Assembly: GCA_003506435.1 (NCBI GenBank)
Contig: DOAQ01000001.1
Location: forward strand, 1 to 21,445
Source of the DNA: Prolixibacteraceae bacterium
GTDB lineage: Bacteria > Bacteroidota > Bacteroidia > Bacteroidales > Prolixibacteraceae
Length of the DNA: 21,445 bases
Reading direction: 5' to 3'
Part shown: in pieces, positions 1 to 8,701 of the stretch
Numbering within the stretch: position 1 is the stretch's first letter
How the letters are laid out: every line of letters starts with the position of its first letter
Position numbers and translations under genes: made by a program
The notes under the pieces: model-generated
Database searches by the model: none
Seen by the model: the letters and a program-made list of their open reading frames with translations, nothing else
Told to the model about the DNA's origin: nothing

Positions 1-41
1 CCTATCGCGTAATTTGGGTTTAACTGAGGGAAAGATGAATA

Positions 42-1301
42 TCAGAATTTACAACCAAGTAAAAAATAAAATCGATTTGATGATGACTTTAATTGTGAAG
101 ACACAGACATGCCATTCCCATTTTCATATCTGACTTCAAAAGAATATCTTTTATATTTTGTGCCGAGACCTAAAATATACCCTTGCTCATATTTTCTTAT
201 TTCATTCAAAATCACATCTTCATCTATTCTTTCAGATGAATATATCTTAGATTCTTTCTTAACGGTATTTATTTCACTTATTGCAAAACCATTTGAGATT
301 CCGGCATTCAGGTAAACGAAGAGATTTCCAACCGGATATTTATACCGCAACATATTATTCATTTTCAGGTAGGACAACCCAATTGTTGTATGATAAATTG
401 TATATCTGTTTTCACTCTCATAATCATTGTATAAGCCCTTTATTTTATAAGATGAAAAGATCAGCTCGTTATTTAAAGACCATTTTCGTTGGTTTCTTGG
501 TGGAATCACTTCAAAAAACAGCCCCGCTGAAAGATTTGCTGATGGGTCACAATCAGCATTCATTAAATAATCAATAGCATTGAATTTTAAAGAAGTCAAT
601 GATAATCCTGCAAATACGCCAAATTCAGCAATTGTTTTTTCTGTCTTTTTCTGAAATTCAAGTTTTGATTGAGCGCAATTATAGTAATCAAGAAACAGGT
701 TTTCCATACTCTTTTTGGTATATCCTGTACTTGTTAATTTTGATTGAATTGTTGGACAATCATGAAAATAAAAAGATAGCTGGCCTAAATATTTTCTATT
801 CTCAGCGGTTCCTGTTTTCCCATCTTGTTCTTTCAAATACTTATTATAAATCAATAAAACATACGACGAATCTTGCTTAATATAAAACTGGGCTTTCCCA
901 ACCTCGTTCCTATAAAAGTATAACGACTTTTCCCCTTTTATAATTGTTTGCAAGAAGGTTGTGTCAATTGCATATTGCAATTCGGCATCAAGTTCCAATG
1001 CGTTTATTTCCGTCGAACTTATTCCTGTTTTTACTATCGCACTTTTATACATTTCGTCATGAACACTAAATCCTTTAATATCCATTGGACTATACGTAGA
1101 CTTCTTATCATTTAACTTTTCTTTAAAGAATATTTTATCAGGATTTCCTTCCCAATTACGATAATCAATAAATCCATGCAACGTATCGCGATTCGAGACG
1201 ATATATCCCGGTATATAATTCTCCTGACAAAAAGAAGTTTGAAATATAAAAATTGATAAAATTATGAGTCTAATTTTTTTCATGAAATTTCTTGTTTGCA
1301 T
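42..1301 (-). CDS. Secreted outer-membrane beta-barrel-like protein of unknown function
   Basis: I do not recognise a specific function. The protein is 419 residues with an N-terminal signal peptide: a basic MKKIR stretch, a hydrophobic run and a likely cleavage near SFCQ/EN. The second Met, at base 1283, gives the cleaner signal peptide, so the true start may be 6 codons inside the stated one. Residues about 25-220 form a mixed domain that includes a YIVSNRDTLHGFIDY segment, a style common in Bacteroidota secreted proteins that start with a short barrel-associated module. Residues about 225-419 alternate aromatic and polar residues (for example RYSFEVRYENGNG) and end in an aromatic, FYFLLGCKF, as outer-membrane beta-barrels do. 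It stands alone on the minus strand, downstream of sucCD but 380 bases away, so it is probably a separate unit. That the coding sequence is real is fairly sure; the barrel call is inference. Confidence 0.75.
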   Translation of the reverse strand: MQTRNFMKKIRLIILSIFIFQTSFCQENYIPGYIVSNRDTLHGFIDYRNWEGNPDKIFFKEKLNDKKSTYSPMDIKGFSVHDEMYKSAIVKTGISSTEINALELDAELQYAIDTTFLQTIIKGEKSLYFYRNEVGKAQFYIKQDSSYVLLIYNKYLKEQDGKTGTAENRKYLGQLSFYFHDCPTIQSKLTSTGYTKKSMENLFLDYYNCAQSKLEFQKKTEKTIAEFGVFAGLSLTSLKFNAIDYLMNADCDPSANLSAGLFFEVIPPRNQRKWSLNNELIFSSYKIKGLYNDYESENRYTIYHTTIGLSYLKMNNMLRYKYPVGNLFVYLNAGISNGFAISEINTVKKESKIYSSERIDEDVILNEIRKYEQGYILGLGTKYKRYSFEVRYENGNGMSVSSQLKSSSNRFYFLLGCKF

Positions 1302-1682
1302 ATAATCCTTCTTTTATTTTATGGCATACGTTCATTGTCTTCATTTCTCTTGCAGTTTACAAAAAATCGCGTATGTCTTTGTCTTTCTAAAGTGAGAAAA
1401 TTTAGGAACCAAAGTTAGATATTTTGTACTTGAGTTCATATACAAAAATACAGAAGTTGACCATCTCCCGTTTTCAGTTGTCAAAATGAAGTTATTGAAA
1501 GTTGATTATTGAAAAGGAAGAACGATGCCATGTAATTGGTAATCAACAATCAGGCATCACTCTTTCAAAAAAAATGATAAATAAAAGTATAATAAAAAAG
1601 AGAACTGGCAAAGTATTTACCACCACCATAAAAACAGGTTATTCCTAAATGCTGACGCAAGCTTCTTTTATCTCAAAATGCT
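1302..1682. other. Intergenic region between sucD and the secreted-protein gene
   Basis: No convincing gene is visible in these 381 bases. The region holds a possible hairpin (1524-1558, listed separately). A match to the Bacteroidota -7 consensus TAnnTTTG on the minus strand (TAACTTTG, 1410-1417) could drive the secreted-protein gene. It would leave a leader of about 110-130 bases, and I see no well-spaced -33 box (the nearest TTTG is about 25 bases upstream), so the promoter call is weak. Confidence 0.4.
1524..1558 (-). terminator. Possible hairpin downstream of sucCD
   Basis: GATGCC (1524-1529) and GGCATC (1553-1558) are perfect complements. Inside them TGATTG can pair with CAATTA on the minus strand, giving a 12-bp stem with a small bulge and an 8-base loop. 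It lies about 125 bases past the sucD stop and has only a weak pyrimidine tract after it, so it is a tentative transcript end or RNA-stability hairpin. Confidence 0.25.
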
Positions 1683-2564
1683 TTACGCGTGTATTTTTAT
1701 CAGTTTTTCTTTCAGTAAAAGCGGAATTTCTGAAGGTTCTTTGGCTACCGGTACACCCGCTTTGTCAAAGGCTGCAATTTTTTCGGCAGCAGTTCCCGAA
1801 CCACTTGAAATAATCGCTCCGGCATGTCCCATCCGTTTCCCCGAAGGAGCGGTCTGTCCGGCAATAAAAGCAACCACCGGTTTACTCATTTTTTCAGTAA
1901 TAAAACGGGCAGCCTGTTCTTCTGCATCGCCGCCAATTTCACCGATCAGCACAACAGCTTCGGTATCCGGATCGTTTTCAAACATCTCCAGCAAATCGAG
2001 GTAATATAGTCCGGCCACAGGGTCGCCACCAATTCCAACGCAAGTAGTTTGCCCTAAATTACTTTCCGTAAGCATGTTTACCACTTCATACGTAAGTGTT
2101 CCACTGCGCGACATCAGGCCTACATTTCCTTTTTTGAAAATGGTTCCGGGCAAAATCCCCACCAACGATTCGCCGGGAGTAATCAATCCCGGACAATTCG
2201 GCCCAATCAGCTTGGTTTTGTTTCGTTTCAGAATAGGCATCACACGGATCATATCGTTTACAGGAACTCCTTCACTAATGGCAATAACCAGATCAATTCC
2301 GGCGGCGGAAGCTTCCAGAATAGCATCGGCTGCAAATGCTGCCGGAACGAATATGACAGACGTATTTGCCCCGGTTGCTTTTACCGCATTCTCCACCGAG
2401 TTAAAAACCGGAATGCCATTCACTGTTTCACCTTCTTTCCCCGGCGAAACGCCAGCAACTACCTGTGTTCCGTATTCTTTCATCTTCGACGCGTGAAATC
2501 CGCCGTCTCGTCCGGTAATCCCCTGTACTACCAGTTTTGTATTTTTGTTGATTAGTATACTCAT
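1683..2564 (-). CDS. sucD: Succinyl-CoA ligase (ADP/GDP-forming), alpha subunit
   Basis: The alpha subunit of succinyl-CoA synthetase converts succinyl-CoA, ADP or GDP and phosphate to succinate, CoA and a nucleoside triphosphate in the cytoplasm. It is 293 residues, close to the usual length of about 290. The N-terminal CoA-binding Rossmann domain carries VQGITGRDGGFH (residues 13-24), with GPNCPG at 121-126. The ligase domain carries SGKRMGHAGAIIS, with the phosphorylated histidine at H247, matching the family position. It lies 18 bases after sucC in the same direction, the standard operon order, so the two are almost certainly co-transcribed. All visible key motifs are intact. In anaerobic Bacteroidota the enzyme may run in either direction around the succinate/propionate branch; that part is inference. 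Confidence 0.97.
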   Translation of the reverse strand: MSILINKNTKLVVQGITGRDGGFHASKMKEYGTQVVAGVSPGKEGETVNGIPVFNSVENAVKATGANTSVIFVPAAFAADAILEASAAGIDLVIAISEGVPVNDMIRVMPILKRNKTKLIGPNCPGLITPGESLVGILPGTIFKKGNVGLMSRSGTLTYEVVNMLTESNLGQTTCVGIGGDPVAGLYYLDLLEMFENDPDTEAVVLIGEIGGDAEEQAARFITEKMSKPVVAFIAGQTAPSGKRMGHAGAIISSGSGTAAEKIAAFDKAGVPVAKEPSEIPLLLKEKLIKIHA

Positions 2565-2582
2565 AACGATTTTGTTGATTTT

Positions 2583-3716
2583 TTATCGATTGCTCAATTC
2601 AATTGCTTTTTTTGCTGCTTCGCTCATGGTTTTCACCGTTGGCAGTCCGGTTTGTTCTATCATAGCAAGGCCTTCTGTAGCATTGGTCCCCGATAACCGA
2701 ACCACGATCGGAACATCGGTGTTGATTATTTTAAGAGCTTTGATCAGCCCCCGCGCCACATCGTCGCAACGTGTAATACCACCGAAGATATTGATCATTA
2801 CGGCCTTCACATTTTTGTCTGACAAGAGGATATTCATCGCATCAACTACTTTTTGCGGGTTCGAGCTTCCGCCGATGTCCAGAAAGTTGGCTGGCGATCC
2901 ACCGTACAATTTAATCATATCCATGGTTGCCATCGCCAGTCCTGCGCCGTTCACCATGCAACCGATTGTTCCATCAAGTTTGATATAAGAAAGCCCTTTC
3001 TCGTGGGCGTCAATTTCTTTCAGTTCGTCTTCATCGGGTTCGCGCATAGCCAGAATTTCCGGCTGCCGGAACAGGGCATTGTCATCAAAATTCATTTTCC
3101 CGTCGATGGCCCATATTTGATCTTCCGTATTTACAATAAGCGGATTTATCTCAGCCAGCGTTGAATCAGTCGCAACATACAATTTGTACAATTTTTGGAA
3201 TATGCTTGCCGCCTGACGGACCAGCTTTATGTCACCAAATAATTTCATTGCTATGTTGCGGGCTTCGTAATCGAGTAAACCGGTTAACGGATCAATCGGA
3301 TACTTGATGATTTTTTCAGGATTGGTTTTGGCAACTTCTTCAATTTCGACACCGCCTTCAGCGCTTACCATTAAAATAACAGACTTGGTATTCCGGTCAT
3401 TGATCAGCCCCACGTAAAATTCTTTTTTAATGTCCACCGCATCAGTTACCAGTACTTTCTCAACTGTGTATCCTTTGATGTCCATACCAAGAATCTTTTT
3501 TGCATGTTCAACAGCCTCGCTTTTTGTTTTCGCCAGTTTAACCCCACCGGCCTTTCCGCGTCCACCAGCTAAAACCTGCGCTTTTATTACCGTCATTCCG
3601 TTTTTGTTGGCAACGGCTTCTTCAACTTCTTTTACTGAATGACAAAGTTTGTCATCCGGAACAGGGATGCCATATTCCCGGAATATCTGCCTCGCCTGGT
3701 ATTCATGAATTTTCAT
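2583..3716 (-). CDS. sucC: Succinyl-CoA ligase, beta subunit
   Basis: The beta subunit of succinyl-CoA synthetase pairs with SucD and holds the ATP-grasp nucleotide site. It is 377 residues, slightly shorter than the enterobacterial protein but normal for this phylum. It opens with MKIHEYQARQIFREYGIPVP, the canonical N-terminus that also fixes the start. The ATP-grasp domain follows: KAQVLAGGRGKAGGVK at 45-60, and metal-site residues N191 (EINPL) and D205 (AIDGK). The C-terminal ligase domain has FGGITRCDDVARG at about 311-323. It is first in the sucCD pair and diverges from the SIS isomerase gene across 292 AT-rich bases that must hold both promoters. I saw no clear -7 box for sucC. TAGAAC/GTTCTA (3809-3814 and 3832-3837) is a small inverted repeat in that gap of unknown meaning. 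Confidence 0.97.
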   Translation of the reverse strand: MKIHEYQARQIFREYGIPVPDDKLCHSVKEVEEAVANKNGMTVIKAQVLAGGRGKAGGVKLAKTKSEAVEHAKKILGMDIKGYTVEKVLVTDAVDIKKEFYVGLINDRNTKSVILMVSAEGGVEIEEVAKTNPEKIIKYPIDPLTGLLDYEARNIAMKLFGDIKLVRQAASIFQKLYKLYVATDSTLAEINPLIVNTEDQIWAIDGKMNFDDNALFRQPEILAMREPDEDELKEIDAHEKGLSYIKLDGTIGCMVNGAGLAMATMDMIKLYGGSPANFLDIGGSSNPQKVVDAMNILLSDKNVKAVMINIFGGITRCDDVARGLIKALKIINTDVPIVVRLSGTNATEGLAMIEQTGLPTVKTMSEAAKKAIELSNR

Positions 3717-3978
3717 AACACATATTTAAAGGTTAGTAACAATCACATTTTAAAAGTATTAAAATATCTATGAATTTATAAGTGTAAATATTACTAATAC
3801 ATCTATTTTAGAACATATAAATATTGAATGCGTTCTATCTGTCTCCCGAAAACTTCAAATACCAATGTTCAAAATCTAATGACATATTAGCCTTCATTTT
3901 GTTCATTCGTTTGCTTAAAAAAATACAGATATTTCGTTATAACCCTCCTTCATTTATTGGCTGGTAATTTTTTTAAAG

Positions 3979-3986
3979 TAGTTTTG
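3979..3986 (+). promoter_or_regulatory. Candidate -7 promoter box for the SIS isomerase gene
   Basis: TAGTTTTG matches the Bacteroidota sigma-ABfr -7 consensus TAnnTTTG exactly and lies 22 bases before the ATG at 4009. A TTGG at about 3957-3960 could be part of a degenerate -33 element. The ATG at 4004 is followed at once by an in-frame TGA, so translation starts at 4009. Confidence 0.4.
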
Positions 3987-4008
3987 CATCAGTATAAAGA
4001 ATTATGTC

Positions 4009-4626
4009 ATGATTGATAAAATAAAAGCAGTACTTCGTCAGGAAGCAGAAGCAGTACTGAATATTCCGGTTACCGGAGAATTTGAAAAAGCAATAAAAAT
4101 TATTGAAGAACAGGTTCACCGCAAAGGCGGTAAACTGGTAGCCAGCGGCATGGGCAAAGCGGGACAAATTGCCCTGAATATTGCAACTACTTTCAGTTCG
4201 ACCGGAACCCCCGCTGTTTTTCTGCATCCTTCCGATGCCCAGCATGGCGATCTCGGCGTACTCCAGTCGAACGACGTACTTTTGCTGATCTCAAATTCGG
4301 GAAAGACCCGTGAAATACTGGAATTAGTTGAACTGGCTGACCGGCTTTACAAAAATCTTCCGCTGATTGTGATAACCAGTCAGGAAGATTCGGAACTGGC
4401 AAAAATGGCTGATGTTCACTTGCTGACCGGTAATCCGAAAGAAGTATGCATCCTGGGCTTGACTCCAAGCACTTCAACGACCATGATGACCGTAATTGGC
4501 GATGTTCTGGTTGTGTTGCTGATGGAGCGAATCGGTTTTTCGAACGAAGAATATGCCAAACGTCATCACGGCGGTTATTTGGGAAATAAGTCGAGGGAAC
4601 AGGCGCGATTGGGGAAGAAGCTGTAA
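4009..4626 (+). CDS. Single-domain SIS sugar-phosphate isomerase (arabinose-5-phosphate isomerase-like)
   Basis: It resembles KdsD/KpsF/GutQ enzymes, which interconvert D-ribulose 5-phosphate and D-arabinose 5-phosphate, the first step to Kdo for lipopolysaccharide. The 205 residues are the SIS domain only: the tandem CBS domains of the roughly 325-residue E. coli KdsD are absent. Visible motifs are SGMGKAGQIA with the active-site lysine K50, HPSDAQHGDLG with H79, the phosphate-binding SNSGKT at 95-100, LTPSTSTTMM, and the C-terminal HHGGYLG (186-192), equivalent to FHPGGSLG. Short CBS-less members are known from Bacteroides, where they are also thought to make A5P. The isochorismatase-fold gene follows after 48 bases and is probably co-transcribed. 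The SIS fold is certain; the exact substrate is probable. Confidence 0.88.
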   Translation: MIDKIKAVLRQEAEAVLNIPVTGEFEKAIKIIEEQVHRKGGKLVASGMGKAGQIALNIATTFSSTGTPAVFLHPSDAQHGDLGVLQSNDVLLLISNSGKTREILELVELADRLYKNLPLIVITSQEDSELAKMADVHLLTGNPKEVCILGLTPSTSTTMMTVIGDVLVVLLMERIGFSNEEYAKRHHGGYLGNKSREQARLGKKL

Positions 4627-4674
4627 GAAAGTGTTCAGTAATCAGTCTCAGTTTGCAAAAAATAAAACAAAATA

Positions 4675-5217
4675 ATGAGAATTTTAAAAGAAGAAAGTAT
4701 AGCATTGATTGTAGACATCCAGGAGCGTTTGGTCCCGGCAATGGCAGAACAGGAAATATTGATTGACAATTGCAAAATACTGATCAGCGGGTTGCAGGAA
4801 CTTGCTGTGCCAATCGTTGTAACCCAGCAATACACCAAAGGATTGGGAGAAACTGTGGAAGAAATAAAATCACTGATCACAGGTTTAAATCCTATTGAAA
4901 AGCGTGATTTTAGCTGCCTGGATGAACCAGTTGTTGCTGAAAAACTAAAAAACAGCGGTGCAAAGAATGTGATCATCTGTGGCATCGAATCGCATGTTTG
5001 TGTTCTGCAAACGGCTATCGACCTAAAAGAAGCGGGGTTTGTGCCCGTTGTGGTGATGGATTGCACTTCGTCGCGCAACCTCGATAACGTTGACCTGGCA
5101 GCCGAGCGTTTCCGATACGAAGGAATTATGATGACATCTTCTGAATCCGTTCTTTTTGAACTGACCCGTTCGTCCAGGGCTCCTGAATTCAGGGCCATAT
5201 CGAAACTGGTAAAATAA
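4675..5217 (+). CDS. Isochorismatase-fold cysteine hydrolase (ISOC1/2-like)
   Basis: This is a cytoplasmic hydrolase of the isochorismatase superfamily, 180 residues, a full single domain. The catalytic triad is visible: D14 in IVDIQERL, K76 in IEKRDFSC and the nucleophile C109 in CGIESHVCVLQTA. The pattern VTQQYTKGLG, CGIESHVC, DLKEAGF and DCTSSRN follows the ISOC1/ISOC2 branch rather than true isochorismatases or nicotinamidases. The substrate of that branch is not settled, so I give none. It follows the SIS gene by 48 bases and is closed by a strong hairpin at 5241-5282. No physiological link between it and the isomerase is evident from the sequence. Confidence 0.9.
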   Translation: MRILKEESIALIVDIQERLVPAMAEQEILIDNCKILISGLQELAVPIVVTQQYTKGLGETVEEIKSLITGLNPIEKRDFSCLDEPVVAEKLKNSGAKNVIICGIESHVCVLQTAIDLKEAGFVPVVVMDCTSSRNLDNVDLAAERFRYEGIMMTSSESVLFELTRSSRAPEFRAISKLVK

Positions 5218-5240
5218 GTTATTGCAAAAAATAATAAACG

Positions 5241-5282
5241 ATAACAAGTCCCGGCAAACAAAACATTACCGGGACTTGTTAT
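5241..5282 (+). terminator. Rho-independent terminator after the isochorismatase-fold gene
   Basis: A perfect 14-bp stem (ATAACAAGTCCCGG at 5241-5254 with its complement at 5269-5282) encloses a 14-base loop and is followed directly by TTTTTATTG. It begins 24 bases after the stop codon. An A-rich stretch on the other side could let it act in both directions. It separates this unit from the histidine kinase. Confidence 0.85.
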
Positions 5283-5353
5283 TTTTATTGTTTTAATCAT
5301 TTTTTATAATTGCCGTCTCTTTTTTCTATTTTTAAGGCAAACTTTATTTTGTT

Positions 5354-7309
5354 ATGAAGCGAAATTCTTTCAAGAAGGAAAAATGGAATTTTGTACCTGC
5401 GTTGATTGCTGTTTGCGTTTTCATTGCAATGGCATTTTCATCCGTACAATTTATTGGAAAGCAAAGAGGAGAATGGGAAAAAGATATTCGTGCCAATTTA
5501 CTGGAAACACTGACGGCAAATAAATCGAGGCTCGAAAAATCGTTGTATTCCAGAATTTATTATACCAAAGGTGTTGCAGCTTATGTTTCTCTGCATCCGG
5601 ACCTGGATAATGATGAATTTCAAAGACTTTCAAAAATTCTGATTAAAAACGACAGTGTGATCAGTACGATGGCCCTTTCAAAAGATTGCGTGATTGGTTC
5701 CGTTTTTCCCGAAGAAGGTCATGAGGCGGCGATTGGTCTCGATTTGATGGCTCATCCCCAACGAAAAGAAATAGTCGAAGAAACCATTCGTACGCATCAG
5801 ACGTTTGTTGCCGGGCCGGTTGAACTGGTTGAAGGAGGAATCGCTTTTATCAGTTATACCCCCATTTTCAATAAAAAGGAAAAAGACGAACCATTCTGGG
5901 GTGTAACCGACATTGTTATATATCGCGACCGTTTGTTCAATGATGCCCAATTGAAATCAAGTTTTAACGATTTCGAATTTGCATTGCAGGGAGAAGATGG
6001 AAAGGGTAAAGAAGGTAAAGTTTTTTGGGGCAATCCCGAAGTCTTCAAAAAAAATCCGGTTGTAACCAATATTGATCTGCCTACGGGCGGTTGGATATTG
6101 GCTGCGGCACCAAAAAACGGGTGGAGCAACTATTTGGATCAGGACAATCTATTGTATTACGTACTGATCATCAGTTCTCTGGTAATAAGTATTTTAAGCT
6201 GGCTACTAGCACGATCGTTGGTGAAAATAAAAAACAACGAACGGGAACTGACTGCTATTTTTCAGTCGATGCAAAACCTGATTTTTGAATTCAATAAAGA
6301 AGGCAGATACCAGAAGATTGCTCCTACCAACCAGGCGTTGCTGATAATGCCAGAAGAAAAACTACTTGGAAAAACGGTATTTGATATTTTTGAACTGGAA
6401 CTGGCGACCCTCTTCCACCGGTCAATCAATGAATGCCTTTCACAAAACACGCTGATCACGATCGAATATCCGTTGACAATCTCCGGTAATGACTTATGGT
6501 TTATGGCCCGTATTTCGAAACGTTCGGAAAATACAGTCATTTTTAATGCGTATGACATCACAGAGAAAAAACGTTCCGAAGAAAGTATCCGTAAATCGGA
6601 AAGCAGGCTCAGGGAACTGAATGCCATGAAAGACAAATTCTTCTCGATTATTGCACACGACCTGAAAACGCCAGTAGGGAATTTCATGAATCTGAGTACT
6701 TTGCTAAAGAAAGAATACGAAGAACTTGACGACCAGAGCAAGCGCAATATGCTTGAATTGTTGCAGCAATCAAGTTCTGAAGCATTCGAATTGCTCGACA
6801 ACCTTTTAAACTGGGCACTTTCGCAGCAAGAAGTTATTAAAGTTGAAAGGAAGAGCTATAATTTATATGATTTGTGCGATCAGTCTGCACATTTCCTCAA
6901 TCCTATTTGTTTAGGTAAAAACATCAATATCAGGAATGAAATTGATCATGAGACGATAATCGAATGTGACGATAACCTAACGAAAACCATCATACGAAAC
7001 CTGATATCGAATGCTATAAAATTCAGTTTTGATGGAGGCATTATTTATTTGAAATCGAAAAACAAAACGATTGACGGCCAAAAATATATATTATTAGAAG
7101 TTGAAGATCAAGGAATTGGTATAAACACAGATAAAATCGGGCAACTGTTTCAAAACGACTTAAGAACTGTTCCAGGCACTAAAAACGAAGCAGGTACCGG
7201 TTTGGGCTTGATTCTTTGCAAAGAGTTTATCGAAAAACAAAGCGGCTTCATCGAAGTTACCAGCCAACCCGGACAGGGATCAATCTTTACGGTAGGTTTT
7301 CCTATATGA
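5354..7309 (+). CDS. Membrane sensor histidine kinase with CHASE and PAS domains
   Basis: This is a 651-residue inner-membrane sensor kinase. The order is: TM1 at about 14-34; a periplasmic CHASE domain at about 70-215 (YVSLHPDLDNDEF, FVAGPVELVEGGIAFISYTP); TM2 at about 265-287; a PAS domain at about 295-405; a HisKA dimerisation helix with H-box FFSIIAHDLKTPVGNF and phospho-acceptor H435; and a HATPase domain with N-box NLISNAIKFS (549-558), G1 DQGIGI (585-590) and G2 GTGLGL (614-619). CHASE domains sense small extracellular ligands such as cytokinins or organic acids; the ligand here cannot be told. There is no receiver domain in the protein and no response regulator beside it, so it is an orphan kinase. 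It is bounded by the terminator at 5241-5282 and by a convergent gene, so it is monocistronic. Confidence 0.95.
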   Translation: MKRNSFKKEKWNFVPALIAVCVFIAMAFSSVQFIGKQRGEWEKDIRANLLETLTANKSRLEKSLYSRIYYTKGVAAYVSLHPDLDNDEFQRLSKILIKNDSVISTMALSKDCVIGSVFPEEGHEAAIGLDLMAHPQRKEIVEETIRTHQTFVAGPVELVEGGIAFISYTPIFNKKEKDEPFWGVTDIVIYRDRLFNDAQLKSSFNDFEFALQGEDGKGKEGKVFWGNPEVFKKNPVVTNIDLPTGGWILAAAPKNGWSNYLDQDNLLYYVLIISSLVISILSWLLARSLVKIKNNERELTAIFQSMQNLIFEFNKEGRYQKIAPTNQALLIMPEEKLLGKTVFDIFELELATLFHRSINECLSQNTLITIEYPLTISGNDLWFMARISKRSENTVIFNAYDITEKKRSEESIRKSESRLRELNAMKDKFFSIIAHDLKTPVGNFMNLSTLLKKEYEELDDQSKRNMLELLQQSSSEAFELLDNLLNWALSQQEVIKVERKSYNLYDLCDQSAHFLNPICLGKNINIRNEIDHETIIECDDNLTKTIIRNLISNAIKFSFDGGIIYLKSKNKTIDGQKYILLEVEDQGIGINTDKIGQLFQNDLRTVPGTKNEAGTGLGLILCKEFIEKQSGFIEVTSQPGQGSIFTVGFPI

Positions 7310-7322
7310 GAAAAGAATAAGA

Positions 7323-7353
7323 AAGGGGAAAAGTGTTATCCACCAATCCCCTT
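7323..7353. terminator. Weak hairpin between convergent genes
   Basis: AAGGGGA (7323-7329) and TCCCCTT (7347-7353) form a 7-bp stem in the 104-base space between the kinase stop and the stop of the zinc reductase. No strong T-tract follows. A second short pairing (CACAC/GTGTG, about 7389-7405) lies next to it. One or both may end transcription from either side. Confidence 0.3.
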
Positions 7354-7413
7354 CGGCAAATCTGCAAATAATCCTAAAAATCTATGCCACACAAACCAGT
7401 GTGTCGGTCTTCG

Positions 7414-8688
7414 TTAAATATTTTTCGCGTTGGCAAGCAGATAATCTTCTGCCGCAACCGACCAAAGTCCGTTGGTTTTAGCTACTATTTCATCCAGCTT
7501 TGCAAAAAACGGATCGGTTTTCCCTTTTTCTTTAAATTCTGAAATAGCCGTCAAAGGCATATCAACATGCGTGTAAATCAATTTTTTTCCACCCGGAATT
7601 TGTGGCAAATGCAATGTAGTTTCAATTACAGCATTCAAACCGCCAATGTGTGTTACCAAACCAGCAGGATCAAGGCCTTTACCAAACATTTCAAGCGATT
7701 CAACCATGTCGTCATTATTTCCTCCTGAAGTCCCAACCAAGTGAGTATAGGCATAGTGAACATTGTAGAAGTTCATTTTTGCACTCAACTGCGGATTGGA
7801 TGGACCAGCGAAGAAGTTCAAACAGCCATCGAAAGCAAGAATTGCATCGCCTTGTTCAATTACCGGTGCAACCGGAGCAAAAACAAACACATCATTGTAA
7901 CCTGTTCCTCCTGAAATTTCTTTCAATTTGGCAACCGGATCTTCAACATTTCCAGTATTTACGTAAATCAGCTCAATGCCATTTTCTTTTGCCCATTCCG
8001 GAGAATAAATTGAAGCTGCACGATCAAGGCGACTCTGATCGATATCAGTTACAACCATCAACGAAGGTTTACGATCTTCACGACGAATCACGTAATTGAT
8101 GGCAGCCAGTCCCATTGGACCAACACCGGCAAGAATGGCCATTTTACCGCCTTGCACAATCTCCATCTGGTGGATATATGACCCCGGTGTAGTGTGATAA
8201 TTCGCGTGCATGGCACCAATCACACACGAAAGCGGTTCGGCCAGCGATGCCGGATAAAAACCAGGTCCATCGTATGCCAACAGGCAATCTTGTATGAGCA
8301 CATCTTTGGGAATGATCACATAGGTTGCATCACCACCAATAAACCGGTATGAATAGCCGGGTGCACTCAAAACACCAACAGGCCCACCTTCATAATAAAT
8401 GGCTGGCTGAATAGAAAATTTCTGTCCTGCTTTAAACTTGTGCTGCCAGTTGGCACCTACCTGAATTAACTCGCCAGCAAACTCGTGACCAATAATTACC
8501 GGGTTTTCAGCAATGTCGTTTGGAACTCGTTTGTGATCGCTTGCCTGCTCTGCCGCCTTGTACGACGACATGCAAATACTGTCTGACACAACTTTGGCCA
8601 GGATCTCATCTTCGGTGATTTGCGGCAATTCGAACTCTTCGAGCCTCAAATCTTTTTTTCCGTATATTCTTACTGCTTTTGTTTTCAT
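7414..8688 (-). CDS. Zinc-binding medium-chain dehydrogenase, L-sorbose-1-phosphate reductase-like
   Basis: This is an MDR-family oxidoreductase of 424 residues, last gene of the minus-strand operon. The N-terminal GroES-like domain carries the catalytic zinc ligands C39 (SDSICMSSYK), H68/E69 (GHEFAGE) and E151 (LAEPLSCV). The four-cysteine structural zinc loop is missing, as in SorE-type enzymes. The Rossmann half binds NAD(P) at LAGVGPMGLAA (187-197). SDSICMSSYKAA and the length of over 400 residues point to the L-sorbose-1-phosphate reductase branch, which links a ketose phosphate to glucitol 6-phosphate. Next to an SDR, it suggests two consecutive oxidoreductions on a sugar or polyol. No kinase or PTS is present, so the true substrate may be unphosphorylated or different. 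It lies 87 bases after the SDR, with a repeat element between them. Confidence 0.88.
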   Translation of the reverse strand: MKTKAVRIYGKKDLRLEEFELPQITEDEILAKVVSDSICMSSYKAAEQASDHKRVPNDIAENPVIIGHEFAGELIQVGANWQHKFKAGQKFSIQPAIYYEGGPVGVLSAPGYSYRFIGGDATYVIIPKDVLIQDCLLAYDGPGFYPASLAEPLSCVIGAMHANYHTTPGSYIHQMEIVQGGKMAILAGVGPMGLAAINYVIRREDRKPSLMVVTDIDQSRLDRAASIYSPEWAKENGIELIYVNTGNVEDPVAKLKEISGGTGYNDVFVFAPVAPVIEQGDAILAFDGCLNFFAGPSNPQLSAKMNFYNVHYAYTHLVGTSGGNNDDMVESLEMFGKGLDPAGLVTHIGGLNAVIETTLHLPQIPGGKKLIYTHVDMPLTAISEFKEKGKTDPFFAKLDEIVAKTNGLWSVAAEDYLLANAKNI

Positions 8689-8701
8689 ATTTTGTGATTA
8701 A

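Noticed and set aside
2545..2988. Open frame on the plus strand opposite sucC/sucD
   Set aside because: It is fully antisense to strongly conserved genes and its composition mirrors the complement of sucC/sucD; no promoter or family motif.
3809..3837. TAGAAC/GTTCTA inverted repeat between sucC and the SIS gene as an operator
   Set aside because: Only 6-bp arms with a 17-base spacer in AT-rich DNA; could easily be chance.
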